Assembly (NCBI GenBank): GCA_963842835.1
Contig: CAWJIB010000009.1
Coordinates: forward strand, 248,001-312,000
Length of the DNA: 64,000 bases
Direction: 5' to 3'
Source of the DNA: Roseiarcus sp963842835
GTDB lineage: Bacteria > Pseudomonadota > Alphaproteobacteria > Rhizobiales > Beijerinckiaceae
The translations under genes were made by a program, and so were the position numbers. The notes beneath the pieces were generated by a model. That model worked only from the letters and a program-made list of their open reading frames with translations. It had not been told where the DNA came from and searched no databases. This document shows, piece by piece, positions 44,829 to 53,942 of this stretch. Each line of letters begins with the position of its first letter. Positions within the stretch are counted from its first letter, which is position 1.

Positions 44829-46634
44829 ATGTCCATTCGCCGCCTCGACCCGCTGCTGATCGACCGCATCGCCGCCGGCGAAGTCGTCGAACGGCCGGCG
44901 GCGGCGATCAAGGAGCTCGTCGAGAACGCGCTCGACGCCGGCGCAAGCCGCATCGACGTCGCGATCGAGGCGGGCGGGCGCGGCCTCATCCGCGTCAGCG
45001 ACGACGGCCTCGGCATGGACGAGGGCGATCTCGCGCTCTGCGTCGAGCGCCACGCGACCTCGAAAATTCCCGATGGCGACCTCACGAGAATCGCGACGCT
45101 GGGGTTTCGCGGCGAGGCGCTGCCCTCGATCGCCTCGGTTTCGCGCCTCGAAATCCGCTCTAGAGCGCGCGGCGCGACGCAAGCCTACGAAATGCGCGTC
45201 GAGGACGGCGTCAAGGGCGCGCCGCGCCCCTCGGCGCATCCGATCGGCACGCGCGTCGAGGCGCGCGATCTCTTCGCGGCGACGCCGGCGCGGCTGAAAT
45301 TTCTCAAGACCGATCGCGGCGAAGCGCAGGCCTGCGCCGACGTGGTGCGCCGGCTCGCGCTCGCCAATCCGCAGACGCGCTTTTCCTTCGCCAGCGAAAT
45401 CGGCGTTTCCTTCGACTGGCCGGCCTGCGGGGCGGGCGAAGCGGGGGAGCGCGAGCGCATGCGCCAGGCGCTCGGCGACGATTTCGTCGCCAACGCTCTG
45501 CGCATCGACGCCTTGCGCGAGGGCGTGCGTCTCACCGGCTGGGTCGGCCTGCCGACCCTCAACAAGCCCAACGCGCTGTCGCAATATTTCTTCGTCAACG
45601 CCCGCGCCGCGCGCGACAAGCTGCTCGCCGGCGCGTTGCGCGCGGCCTATCTCGATTATCTCCCGCGTGACCGCCATTGCGTCGGGGCGCTCAACGTCGC
45701 CTGCGATCCCAGAGAGGTCGACGTCAACGTCCATCCCGCCAAGGCCGAGGTGCGCTTTCGCGACGCCGGCCTGGTGCGCGGTCTGATCGTCGGCGCGGTG
45801 CGTCAGGCGCTCGAAGGCGCGCTGCACCGGGCGACGACGACCGGCGGCGCGAACACGCTCGCCGCGATGCGCGCGCCGCAATGGCGGGGGGCGCAGACGC
45901 CGCCGCGGCCATGGGACTGGCGCGCTTCGCCCGCCGCGCCGGATTTGGCCAACGCCAACCGATTCGCTGAAGCTGCGCAGCGCTCGTTCGGCGATTTCGC
46001 GCCTGCCGCCAACGCCAGCGCCGGCGCCGCGCCGCCTTCCAGCGCCGACCTCGCCGCGCCGCTCGGCGCCGCGCGCGCGCAGCTGCACGACGCCTATATC
46101 GTCGCCCAGACGCGCGACGGCGTCGTCATCGTCGACCAGCACGCCGCGCACGAACGCATCGTTTACGAAAAACTGAAGCGCGAGCGCGAAGCGAACGGCG
46201 TCGTCCGGCAGATCCTGCTCAGCCCGCTCGTCGTCGATCTCGAGCCGCGCGCGGCCTCCGCGCTCTTGGAGCGCGCGGGCGAACTGGAAAAGCTCGGGCT
46301 CGTCGTCGAAGGCTTCGGCCCCGGCGCGGCGCTGCTGCGCGAGGCGCCGGCTTTGCTCGACGGCGCCGACATGGCCGCGCTCTTACGCGATCTCGCCGAA
46401 GACCTCGCCGCCGAGGACGGCGCGCTGAGCCTCGAGCGCCGCCTCGATCATCGCCTGGCGACCATCGCCTGCCACCATTCCGTCCGCTCGGGCCGCAAGC
46501 TTAGGCCCGAGGAGATGAACGCGCTGTTGCGCGAAATGGAGGCGACGCCGGGCGCCGGCCAGTGCAACCACGGCCGGCCGACCTATGTCGAACTGAAGCT
46601 GGCCGATATCGAGCGGCTGTTCGGGCGCAGGTAG
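44829..46634 (+). CDS. mutL: DNA mismatch repair protein MutL
   Basis: A 601-residue MutL. The N-terminal GHKL ATPase has IAAGEVVERPAAAIKELVENALDAGA, DDGLGMD, HATSKI and FRGEALPSIASVSRLE. A Pro/Ala-rich linker (~330-410) joins the C-terminal domain, which keeps the endonuclease motif DQHAAHERIVYE (Asp436) and ACHHSVRSG, so it should be a nicking MutL as expected where MutH is absent. It works with MutS and the UvrD helicase encoded at 12.7 kb. Confidence 0.95.
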   Translation: MSIRRLDPLLIDRIAAGEVVERPAAAIKELVENALDAGASRIDVAIEAGGRGLIRVSDDGLGMDEGDLALCVERHATSKIPDGDLTRIATLGFRGEALPSIASVSRLEIRSRARGATQAYEMRVEDGVKGAPRPSAHPIGTRVEARDLFAATPARLKFLKTDRGEAQACADVVRRLALANPQTRFSFASEIGVSFDWPACGAGEAGERERMRQALGDDFVANALRIDALREGVRLTGWVGLPTLNKPNALSQYFFVNARAARDKLLAGALRAAYLDYLPRDRHCVGALNVACDPREVDVNVHPAKAEVRFRDAGLVRGLIVGAVRQALEGALHRATTTGGANTLAAMRAPQWRGAQTPPRPWDWRASPAAPDLANANRFAEAAQRSFGDFAPAANASAGAAPPSSADLAAPLGAARAQLHDAYIVAQTRDGVVIVDQHAAHERIVYEKLKREREANGVVRQILLSPLVVDLEPRAASALLERAGELEKLGLVVEGFGPGAALLREAPALLDGADMAALLRDLAEDLAAEDGALSLERRLDHRLATIACHHSVRSGRKLRPEEMNALLREMEATPGAGQCNHGRPTYVELKLADIERLFGRR

Positions 46635-46756
46635 GGGCGGGGAGGGCGCGTGGCCGCCAGCGGCGGCGCTTTTGATCGTGCGCATGGCGCCGACACAAGA
46701 GGCGTAGGAAAATATCACATCGCCTTTCTTCCGCCGATGACGCAAGGAATCCTGCG

Positions 46757-47476
46757 ATGAGGGACGTTCTCGAGCTTATGCGCGAGCGGCATTCCGCGCG
46801 GGCGCCCTATGACCCGCAGCGCAAGCTGACGAAGCAGCAGCTTGCCGCGATTCTCGAAGCGGCGTCCTGGGCGCCGACGGCGCACAACATGCAGAACTTC
46901 GAGGTCCTCGTCATCGACGATCCCGTTTGCCTCCAGACGATCGCAGCCGTCAAGACCAAGACCCACGCGGTCTTCCTTCGCGAGAATTTCGAGCAGCTGT
47001 CTTTTTCCGAGGAGGAGCTTCGCCGCAAGAAGACCGGCATAATCGCGAGCAGGTTCCCGCCGGCCTGGCGCACGCCGGGAGCCGATTTCGACGCGGTCGC
47101 CGCCGCGGCGGAGCCCGAGCCGCTCAGCCATTCCATGCAAGGCTGCCCATGCCTGTTGCTTGTTCTCTATGACGCGCGCAAGCGCGCGCCGGCTTCCGAG
47201 GGCGACGTCTTGGGCTTCCTCAGCCTCGGTTGCGTCATGGAGAACATGTGGCTCGCCGCCGAATTCCTCGGCGTCGGCCTCCAGATCTTAAGCGTCTTCA
47301 GCAGCGAGCCGGTCGAGCGGGAAATGCGGCGCATCCTCGATTTCCCGTCCTACCTCAAAATCGCCTACGCCTGCCGCCTCGGCTATCCCGCCGCCGCCCA
47401 CGATTATCTCCGCGTGCGCCGCGACGTGAACGATTTCACCCACCGCAACCGATACGGCGGGAAAGGCCTCGAGTGA
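46757..47476 (+). CDS. Nitroreductase-family flavoprotein
   Basis: A 239-residue FMN oxidoreductase. The N-terminal motif ERHSARAPYDPQRKLTKQQLAAILEAASWAPTAHNMQNFEVLVI binds FMN; LGCVMENMWLAAEFLGVGLQILSVF and the C-terminal RRDVNDFTHRNRYG complete the fold. It may reduce quinones, nitro compounds or flavins with NAD(P)H; the substrate is unknown. AAGGA precedes the ATG. Confidence 0.85.
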   Translation: MRDVLELMRERHSARAPYDPQRKLTKQQLAAILEAASWAPTAHNMQNFEVLVIDDPVCLQTIAAVKTKTHAVFLRENFEQLSFSEEELRRKKTGIIASRFPPAWRTPGADFDAVAAAAEPEPLSHSMQGCPCLLLVLYDARKRAPASEGDVLGFLSLGCVMENMWLAAEFLGVGLQILSVFSSEPVEREMRRILDFPSYLKIAYACRLGYPAAAHDYLRVRRDVNDFTHRNRYGGKGLE

Positions 47477-47499
47477 GCGGCGATCGCCGGGGGCCGAAG

Positions 47500-47760
47500 T
47501 CACCCCGGCGCGTCAGATTCCGGCAGCGGCGCGCTTGCCGGCTCGCGCTCGGCGCAGGCGCGCCGGCCATTGAGATAGGTCGCGTGCTTCAGGCACAGCC
47601 CGTCGTCGGCGCGCACGCTCGCGTGGCCCGAACTCAGGCTCGCGAGCCCCGGCATCGCCGCTTCGATCGCCCTCCACTCGTTGATGAAATGGCGGCAGCC
47701 GAAGCAGGTCGCGCCCGCGGGCGCGGCCCAATGCTCGCGAAGGGCGCGGAGCAGGCTCAC
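47500..47760 (-). CDS. Small cysteine-motif protein coupled to the YeiH-type exporter
   Basis: An 86-residue protein whose GTG start (47760-47758) overlaps the stop of the upstream exporter gene (GTGA), strong evidence for translational coupling. Cysteines occur as CFGC, then DGLC with a nearby His (CLKH), and RRAC, giving four possible metal ligands spaced like a zinc or iron knuckle. No membrane segment is present. I do not recognise a family. The context suggests a sulfur- or metal-linked accessory to the exporter. Confidence 0.6.
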   Translation of the reverse strand: MSLLRALREHWAAPAGATCFGCRHFINEWRAIEAAMPGLASLSSGHASVRADDGLCLKHATYLNGRRACAEREPASAPLPESDAPG

Positions 47761-49145
47761 TTGCCAAGATTCGCCCAATAAGATGCGAACACATAGGCCG
47801 ACAGCGCGAAGCCGAGCGCGACGTTGACGGCGACGCCGATCGTGAAGGCTCCGAGCGGTTTGCGCCCCGCCGTGGCGAGTTCGCCAAAGCGCGTCGTCAG
47901 CCCGATGCTGAGGAAGCAGAAGATGAAGGCCCAGGTGCGCAAATCCTTGATCGGCCCGATCAGGCCGGGATTGGCGATTTTGTTGAAATCGGCGAGGCTG
48001 AGCTTCGCCGTCGCCGCGGTGACGAGGATCGAGGCGAGGACGAAGCCGATGACGAATTTCGGGAACCGCCGCCAGATTTCGCCCGCGTCCGGCCCACCGC
48101 CGGCAGGGCGCTGGTCCCAGCGCGTCGTCGCCACGATAGCCAGGACGAAGGCCCAGATGCCGATCCAGACGTCGCGGCCGACCACCTTCATCAGCGTGAA
48201 GGCGAGCGTCGCCTGGTCGCTCGTTCCGGCGATGCCCTCCACCTTGCCGGCGAGCGCACCATAGGAGGTCGCCGCCGCATAGCCGGCGGCGTCGGCGAAT
48301 TCGGAGGTGCCGATCCAGGCGCCGGCGACGCCCGTCGGCAGGGCGAGCGCGCGCGAGGCGAGCGGCAGCACGAAGATCATGACGATCGCCCAGAGGATCA
48401 CCGCAGTGATGGCGATCGGCGCATCCTCGCGCTTGGCGCCCACCGCGCCGGCGATGGCGATCGCGCCCGATACGCCGCACACCGCCCCGCCGGCGCCGAG
48501 CGTCGCCGCGAGGCGCCGGTCGAGGCCCATTTTGACCCCGGCGAAATAGATCACGAGGAAGGTCACGATCGACACGATCGAGGCTTGCAGGATCGCGATC
48601 GGGCCGGCCAGAAGGACGAGCGTGAAGGGCACGGTCGCGCCGAGCAGCACGATGCCGGTCTTGATGTAGAACTCGACGCGGAAGCCGGCGTCGAGCCAGC
48701 GCGGCAGGCCGATCAGATTGGAGATCACGAGGCCAGCGATGAGCGCGATGAGCGGCGGCTCGAGGTTGTAATAGCTCGCCTGATCCCATTGACCGACGCA
48801 GAACACCACGAGCGCCGCGAGATAGAGAAAGACGAAAGCCGGCGCGAATTCACGCGCCTTGAAGCCGAGCGTCGTCAGCGCGATCGCGAACACGGCGAGC
48901 CAGAACGCGAACTGCGCGATATAACGAAGCGCGTTCGCCGCGAGATCGGCGCCGAGCTGGGAGATCGACGACCATTTTGCCGGCAGCACCGCGAGCCAGC
49001 GCAGGCTCGCGCCCGATTCGAACAGGATCAGACTCGCCAACACGATGCCGAGCCCGAGCCAGATGGCCCACCAGTCCTCGCGCGTCCACAATTCGCGCCA
49101 ACCGGCTGGAGCCGCGCGCAAATCCGCCCTGGTTTCGACCGACAT
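47757..49145 (-). CDS. YeiH/UPF0324 family putative sulfate or sulfite exporter
   Basis: A 462-residue protein with about eleven membrane helices from ATG 49145, which has AGGAGG just upstream. The UPF0324 core includes EPPLIALIAGLVISNLIGLP, YIKTGIVLLGATVPF, LGAGGAVCGVSGAIAIAGAV and GAWIGTSEFADAAGYAAA. The longer N-terminal part with extra helices is the alphaproteobacterial form. YeiH relatives are linked to sulfur-anion efflux, but transport has rarely been shown. It forms a two-gene operon with the cysteine protein. Confidence 0.85.
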   Translation of the reverse strand: MSVETRADLRAAPAGWRELWTREDWWAIWLGLGIVLASLILFESGASLRWLAVLPAKWSSISQLGADLAANALRYIAQFAFWLAVFAIALTTLGFKAREFAPAFVFLYLAALVVFCVGQWDQASYYNLEPPLIALIAGLVISNLIGLPRWLDAGFRVEFYIKTGIVLLGATVPFTLVLLAGPIAILQASIVSIVTFLVIYFAGVKMGLDRRLAATLGAGGAVCGVSGAIAIAGAVGAKREDAPIAITAVILWAIVMIFVLPLASRALALPTGVAGAWIGTSEFADAAGYAAATSYGALAGKVEGIAGTSDQATLAFTLMKVVGRDVWIGIWAFVLAIVATTRWDQRPAGGGPDAGEIWRRFPKFVIGFVLASILVTAATAKLSLADFNKIANPGLIGPIKDLRTWAFIFCFLSIGLTTRFGELATAGRKPLGAFTIGVAVNVALGFALSAYVFASYWANLGK

Positions 49146-49230
49146 CGCCCCCTCCTGACTTCGCGCGCTTCGGCGCGTTCGCAGGGAAAGGAAAGGGCCG
49201 GGGCGGGGCGGAGTCAATCGGCGCGAGCGA

Positions 49231-49479
49231 TTATTCGCTCGCGGGGCGCAGATAATAGGGCTCGACGACGCCCGTCAGCTTAATCGTCAGGAGATTGCCC
49301 TTGCGGTCGCGCGTCTTGCCGACGGGGGCGCGAATCCAGTTTTCGCTGACGCAATATTCCTCGACGTCGTCGCGCTCGCGGCCCTTGAAGCGAATGCCGA
49401 CGCCGCGGGTCATCGCCGTTTCGTCGTAATAGGGGCTTTTCGGATCGACGCTGAGGCGGTCCGGCGGTTGGTCGGTCAT
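49231..49479 (-). CDS. DUF3297 family protein
   Basis: An 82-residue protein: DRLSVDPKSPYYDETAMTRGVGIRFKGRE then EEYCVSENWIR and NLLTIKLTGVVEPYY. These blocks and the length fit DUF3297, a small soluble family of unknown function across Proteobacteria. It lies between rpsT and the exporter operon, same strand. Confidence 0.88.
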   Translation of the reverse strand: MTDQPPDRLSVDPKSPYYDETAMTRGVGIRFKGRERDDVEEYCVSENWIRAPVGKTRDRKGNLLTIKLTGVVEPYYLRPASE

Positions 49480-49562
49480 GTCGAGCGATTCCTCACCAGC
49501 GCGCGGCCGCGCTCCCGGCCGATCCGCGGCCCTCGAGAACGCCGGCGCCCTCGCGCGAGGCC

Positions 49563-49835
49563 TCAGCCGACGACGGCGAGCGCCTTGACGCGCTTGGCCA
49601 GGCGCGAGATTTTCCGCGATGCGGTGTTCTTGTGCAGGATGCCCTTCTGCGCCGCGCGGGCGACGAGCGGCTCGGCGCCGCGCAGCGCGGCGGTGGCGGC
49701 GTCCGCGTCCTTGGCCGCGATCGCCTCTTCGACCTTGCGCACGTAGGTGCGCATCTGGCTGCGGCGCGACTTATTGACCGCAGTGCGACGGGCGATCTTG
49801 CGGACGGCTTTCTGGGCCGACTTCGTATTGGCCAT
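49563..49835 (-). CDS. rpsT: 30S ribosomal protein S20
   Basis: A 90-residue S20 from ATG 49835 (MANTKSAQKAVRKIARR), with AAGGA upstream; an in-frame extension to 49949 is not used by the family. The basic helices RTAVNKSRRSQMRTYVRKVEEAI and GILHKNTASRKISRLAKRV are typical. It binds 16S rRNA early in small-subunit assembly. Confidence 0.96.
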   Translation of the reverse strand: MANTKSAQKAVRKIARRTAVNKSRRSQMRTYVRKVEEAIAAKDADAATAALRGAEPLVARAAQKGILHKNTASRKISRLAKRVKALAVVG

Positions 49836-50017
49836 AAACTCGTTTCCTTCGCTGCGACGGCGCTCCGGAAACGCGCGCGTTCGCTCAATACCGATGAGGC
49901 CGGGTCGCGGCCCAGCCTGTTGGGTCGCGCTTATAAGCGCTGCGCGCACGCGCCGTCAACCGCCGATCGCGCCGCGCGGGGATGGGTTCACGCCGTTCGC
50001 GCGGCGCCGGGGCGCCG

Positions 50018-50887
50018 CTAGCCCGCGGGCTGACCGAGCGCAAGCGGCGCGGCGGCGGGCGGCGGCGGCGCCTTGGCGGGCTTCGTCTTTGCGCCGGTTT
50101 GCAGATCGCGCCAGGAATCGTTTTGCGCGATCATTTGCCGGATCGCCAGCACATTGGCGCTCGCGGCTTGCGCCGACATGTCCTGCCGGCTGACTTGCTC
50201 GGCCTCGGCGAACTTGCCTTCGAGCGCGAGGATCAGCGCGAGATTGTTGCGCACCCGCGCGTCGGCGCGAGGGCTGGCGCTTGCCTCCCGCAACGCGTCC
50301 TCGGCGAGCGTCAGTTGCTTGGACAGCGCGTAGGAAAGGCCGAGGTTGCTGAGGACCGAGGGCTCGCCCGGCGCGATCTTGAGCGCGTCGCGGTAGAATT
50401 TTTGCGCGCTCTCGTGGTCGCCCAACCGATCGGCGATGGAGCCTTGCACCGACATGATCGTCCAGTCCGGCCGCTCCGGGGCATAGGCGCGCGTCAGCAC
50501 CTCCTTGGCCTGTTCGAACTGTCCGGAATCGGCGAGCGCCTTGCCGTAGGCGCCCAGCACTTCGAAATCCTTCGGCGACTTGACCGCCGCGGCCTGCATC
50601 ACCGCCGCCGCTTCGCTGTAGCGCGTCAAGGCGCGCAGCGCCCGCGCATAATTGATCGAGGCGATCTTTTCGCCGGGATTGCGGTCATACCGCTTGCCCC
50701 AATCGTCGGCGTAGGCGCGCAAATCCGCTTCATTGGTCGGCAGGGCCTGCTGCGTTCCGGCGATCGAGCCCGTGACGTCGCCAAAGTCGCGGCACCCGCC
50801 GAGCGGCGCCGCAGCGGCGGCGAAGGCGATCAGGGCGATGGCGCTCAGCCAACGCGGTCGAGGGCGGAAATCGGGGACGAGCGGCAT
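50018..50887 (-). CDS. tadD: Tad pilus assembly lipoprotein TadD (TPR)
   Basis: A 289-residue predicted lipoprotein with lipobox LGGC (Cys32) and about five TPR-like units between ~60 and 240, for example YDRNPGEKIASINYARALRAL and APGEPSVLSNLGLSYALSKQLTLAEDALREA. TadD acts as a pilotin-like helper for the CpaC/RcpA secretin. The C-terminus is Pro/Ala-rich. It is 37 kb from the main pilus operon and faces the other way. A CtrA-like box is 49-63 bases upstream. Confidence 0.85.
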   Translation of the reverse strand: MPLVPDFRPRPRWLSAIALIAFAAAAAPLGGCRDFGDVTGSIAGTQQALPTNEADLRAYADDWGKRYDRNPGEKIASINYARALRALTRYSEAAAVMQAAAVKSPKDFEVLGAYGKALADSGQFEQAKEVLTRAYAPERPDWTIMSVQGSIADRLGDHESAQKFYRDALKIAPGEPSVLSNLGLSYALSKQLTLAEDALREASASPRADARVRNNLALILALEGKFAEAEQVSRQDMSAQAASANVLAIRQMIAQNDSWRDLQTGAKTKPAKAPPPPAAAPLALGQPAG

Positions 50888-50935
50888 GACGGGCCCATTG
50901 GCGCTGGCTTCCCGGAAACCAATAAATGGTTAACG

Positions 50936-50950
50936 CTAATGGATCGTTAA
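50936..50950. promoter_or_regulatory. CtrA-box-like site before tadD
   Basis: CTAATGGATCGTTAA (minus strand TTAACGATCCATTAG) matches TTAA-N7-TTAA at 7 of 8 positions, 49-63 bases before the tadD start. Another GTTAAC lies 13 bases further downstream on that strand. Confidence 0.42.
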
Positions 50951-51027
50951 CGCGCGATTTTGGGACTCGGCGGCGGCGAGGCAGGCCATTATGATCGCCT
51001 TTTCGAATCGGACCGGAATCTGGAAAA

Positions 51028-52410
51028 TTGCTCGCTCGCTTCGCCCCGCCCTCTTCCCCCGCCGTCCCCGTCTGGTTCGTGAGCGCGGAGAATTGGGACG
51101 AACTGCGCGAGGCGATCGGCGCGAGCGCCGCGCGCTTCGCCGCGGCCTGCGGCTTCGAGCCGAAGGCGGGGCGCCTGCAGTTGCTGCCCGATGCGCAAGG
51201 CGGCCTCGCCGGCGCGCTGTTCGGCCTCGCCGGCAAAAACGTGAGGGGACGCGATCCCATGGCGCCGGGCAAGCTCGCGAGCCTGCTTCCCGACGGCGTC
51301 TACCGCTTCGCCAACGCGCCGCACGAGCCGGAACTCGCTGCGCTGGCGTTCCTGCTCGGGCTCTATCGCTTCGAGCGTTACCGCGCCGATCCTGCGCCCC
51401 GGCCGCGCCTCGTCGCGCCCGAGGGCGTCGACGCGGCGCGCATCGAGCGCATCGCTGAGGCGGTCGCCTTCGGCCGCGACCTCGTCAATACGCCCGCCAA
51501 CGACCTCGGGCCGGCCGCGCTGGAAAGCGAGGCGGCGCGCCTGGCCGAAGAATTCAGCGCGAGCTTGGAAGTGACGCGCGGCGAGGCGCTCATCGAGCGC
51601 AACCTGCCTCTCGTCCACGCGGTCGGCCGCGCCGCCGCCGCGCCGCCGCGCCTCGTCGACTTCGTCTGGGGGCGCGCCGACGCGCCCAAAGTCACGCTGG
51701 TCGGCAAGGGCGTCGTGTTCGATACGGGCGGCCTCGACATCAAGCCGTCGAGCGGCATGCAGCTGATGAAGAAGGACATGGGCGGCGCCGCCGCCGCGCT
51801 CTGCCTCGCGCGCCTCATCATGCAATCGGGTCTCGACGTGCGCCTGCGCGCGTTGATCCCGATCGTCGAGAACGCGATTTCGGCCGATTCGATGCGCCCC
51901 GGCGATATCCTGCGCAGCCGCAAGGGGCTGACGGTGGAGATCGGCAACACCGACGCCGAAGGGCGGCTCATTCTCGCCGACGCGCTGGCGCTCGCCGACG
52001 AAGAAGCGCCGGACCTGTTGTTCGATTTTGCGACGCTGACCGGCGCAGCGCGCGTCGCGCTCGGCCCCGACCTGCCGCCCTTCTACACCGACGACGAAGC
52101 GCTGGCCGCCGAGATATCCGCCGGCGCGGCGCGCGCCCACGATCCGCTCTGGCGCCTGCCGCTCTGGCGCCCCTACGACGCGATGCTGGAGAGCGCCGTC
52201 GCCGACCTCGACAACGCTCCGAGCGGCGGCTTCGCCGGGTCGATGACGGCGGCGCTGTTCCTCGCGCGATTCGTTTCCGCCGCGAAAGCCTGGGCGCATT
52301 TCGACATCTACGCCTGGAACCCGAAGCCGCGCGCTCACGCTGCGCAGGGCGGCGAAGTGCAAGCGGCGCGCGCCGTGTTCGAGCTCTTGGAGGCGCGCTA
52401 CCGGCGCTGA
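51028..52410 (+). CDS. Leucyl aminopeptidase family (M17) peptidase
   Basis: A 460-residue cytosolic M17 aminopeptidase. Metal and catalytic residues are visible: Lys227 in VGKGVVFDTGG, the Asp/Glu site NTDAEGRL (307-314) and MKKDMGGAAAA. The N-terminal domain is shorter than in E. coli PepA and not similar in sequence, as in many alphaproteobacterial members. The start is TTG 51028 with a GGAA upstream; no better start is seen. It is divergent from tadD. Confidence 0.9.
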   Translation: MLARFAPPSSPAVPVWFVSAENWDELREAIGASAARFAAACGFEPKAGRLQLLPDAQGGLAGALFGLAGKNVRGRDPMAPGKLASLLPDGVYRFANAPHEPELAALAFLLGLYRFERYRADPAPRPRLVAPEGVDAARIERIAEAVAFGRDLVNTPANDLGPAALESEAARLAEEFSASLEVTRGEALIERNLPLVHAVGRAAAAPPRLVDFVWGRADAPKVTLVGKGVVFDTGGLDIKPSSGMQLMKKDMGGAAAALCLARLIMQSGLDVRLRALIPIVENAISADSMRPGDILRSRKGLTVEIGNTDAEGRLILADALALADEEAPDLLFDFATLTGAARVALGPDLPPFYTDDEALAAEISAGAARAHDPLWRLPLWRPYDAMLESAVADLDNAPSGGFAGSMTAALFLARFVSAAKAWAHFDIYAWNPKPRAHAAQGGEVQAARAVFELLEARYRR

Positions 52411-52428
52411 CGCCCGATCCCTTGAACC

Positions 52429-52450
52429 CCTCGGATCGTTTTCACCGAGG
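52429..52450. terminator. Possible hairpin at a convergent gene junction
   Basis: CCTCGG and CCGAGG are separated by a 10-base loop containing TTTT, between the aminopeptidase stop and the leftward anti-sigma stop, overlapping the latter. A bidirectional terminator is possible, but the T run is in the loop. Confidence 0.3.
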
Positions 52451-53323
52451 CGGCGCGGGCGTTTCGCCGACGAGACGCGTCAGCATGACGACGTCCTCGG
52501 GGTTTCGGCCGGCGGCGACGAATCCGTGGCCGGCGTCGGTCCAGGCGGCGAGACTGACCGCGTCGGTTTCGCGTAAGGTCGGCGTCGTCGGCGCGGGAGC
52601 GTCAAGCGGTTCGATCAGCAGGCCGACGCGTTCGCCTCGTCGATCCTGGTAGACGAGAAACGCGGCGCTCGTCGTCGTTCCCGGCGCGATGCGTCCGCCC
52701 ACGAGCGTCAGCGCGTCCGAAGAAAATCTGGGAACGGCGATCCCTCTCGCGAATTGCGGCGTCAGCCATTTCATCAGCGTCTCGGGATCGCTGGTGCGGA
52801 GTTCGACCGGAACGTCCGAGGCCGCCGCGAAGGCGCGATAGGCGGCCAGGCCCGCATCGATCGATTGGTTTCGCGGCCACGTGGGGCCGCCGGGCGCGCT
52901 GGCAAGCAGCAGGCCCGCCGCGATCGCCGCGATCGCCAGCAGGCGTCGAGCGAGGGCGAACCGCGGCGACGGCGGGACGCGGGAGGGCGTCCGCCGCACG
53001 GTCGCGGTTTTCGCGCGCGGCGTCTTTGAGCGAGCTTCGCCGTGAGCGAGCGTCGCCGGGTCGCTTCGCCACGTTTGAACAGCGGTCGCCATCCAGACCG
53101 GAAAATTCTCGTTCGAATTCCGTCCGAGATCGATCGCGGCGCGAGTCGACGCCGCAGCGCCATAAGCCGCGCGGATCGCCGCGTTTTGCGACTCCCACAG
53201 CGCGACCTGACGCCTCAGATCCGGATCCTCGCGCAGCCGCGCCTCGAAGGCCCGCCGATCGGCCGGATCGAGGCAATTGTCGACGTAGGCGAAAGCTTCC
53301 GCCGTTTCGAACCGGCTCGTCAC
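52442..53323 (-). CDS. Transmembrane anti-sigma factor
   Basis: A 293-residue protein. The N-terminal ~50 residues resemble a zinc-less anti-sigma domain (TAEAFAYVDNCLDPADRRAFEARLREDPDLRRQVALWESQNAAIRAAY). One membrane helix lies at ~126-143, and a periplasmic domain of ~150 residues follows. The ATG at 53323 overlaps the sigma-gene stop (ATGA), which fits a sigma/anti-sigma pair. Release mechanism and signal are unknown. Confidence 0.8.
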   Translation of the reverse strand: MTSRFETAEAFAYVDNCLDPADRRAFEARLREDPDLRRQVALWESQNAAIRAAYGAAASTRAAIDLGRNSNENFPVWMATAVQTWRSDPATLAHGEARSKTPRAKTATVRRTPSRVPPSPRFALARRLLAIAAIAAGLLLASAPGGPTWPRNQSIDAGLAAYRAFAAASDVPVELRTSDPETLMKWLTPQFARGIAVPRFSSDALTLVGGRIAPGTTTSAAFLVYQDRRGERVGLLIEPLDAPAPTTPTLRETDAVSLAAWTDAGHGFVAAGRNPEDVVMLTRLVGETPAPPR

Positions 53324-53859
53324 TTGACGATCCGCAGATGCGCGGCGCTCGGCCAGGCGGTCTCCCTAGGCGCCGATTCTCCCGCCGCGCCCATATGCGC
53401 GCTAATTCGCGCGCGCGCGCGGCCCAGGCGATCGATGACGGCGACCAAGGGAATGTCAAGCGCTTCGGCCGCTTGACTATGAGAGAACCCGGCGAGCACG
53501 ACGAGCAACAGAGCCTCGCGCAGCTCGAGCGGCAGATTGCGCACGCCGACCGTCACCGAAGAATTGGCGCGCCCGACCGAGCCGAGCCCCTCGACCCAAC
53601 CGCCGTCGGCCTCGTCGGCCGACAAACGGCGGACGTGACGGCGGTAGAGCCGGATGAACTGGGCGAAGGCGCGCACCCGCGCGGATCGGACATCGCTGGT
53701 GGGATCGTCGATCAAAGTTAGCGACGCTTGGCGGAAGAGCTTGTCGACCAAGGACGCCGCGGAAACATCGTCGCAAACGAATCGGTCGTCACGGACGAGC
53801 GCCAGTCCAAAGCACCGCATAGCGCCTGCGTCGTCACACCATTCCCGGCTCGAAGACAC
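53320..53859 (-). CDS. Divergent ECF-type sigma factor
   Basis: A 179-residue protein from GTG 53859 (ATG 53820 would give 166). The C-terminal ~55 residues fit sigma region 4: LPLELREALLLVVLAGFSHSQAAEALDIPLVAVIDRLGRARARI. The N-terminal part aligns only loosely with region 2 (RCFGLALVRDDRFVCDDVSAASLVDKLF in place of the usual DDLVQE-type stretch), so core or -10 contacts may be altered. The pairing with the anti-sigma gene supports the assignment. Confidence 0.72.
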   Translation of the reverse strand: MSSSREWCDDAGAMRCFGLALVRDDRFVCDDVSAASLVDKLFRQASLTLIDDPTSDVRSARVRAFAQFIRLYRRHVRRLSADEADGGWVEGLGSVGRANSSVTVGVRNLPLELREALLLVVLAGFSHSQAAEALDIPLVAVIDRLGRARARISAHMGAAGESAPRETAWPSAAHLRIVK

Positions 53860-53942
53860 GGCGGCAAAACCCGTAAACGTGAATTAATGTTAACAAGTCT
53901 ATTCCGAACATTTGGCGCTTCCAAGGGGCTTTATGAGCGATT

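Noticed and set aside
47513..47887. Alternative 124-codon minus-strand frame overlapping the exporter end
   Set aside because: It has no coupling start, is Arg/Pro-rich and lacks the ordered Cys motifs of the frame at 47500-47760.
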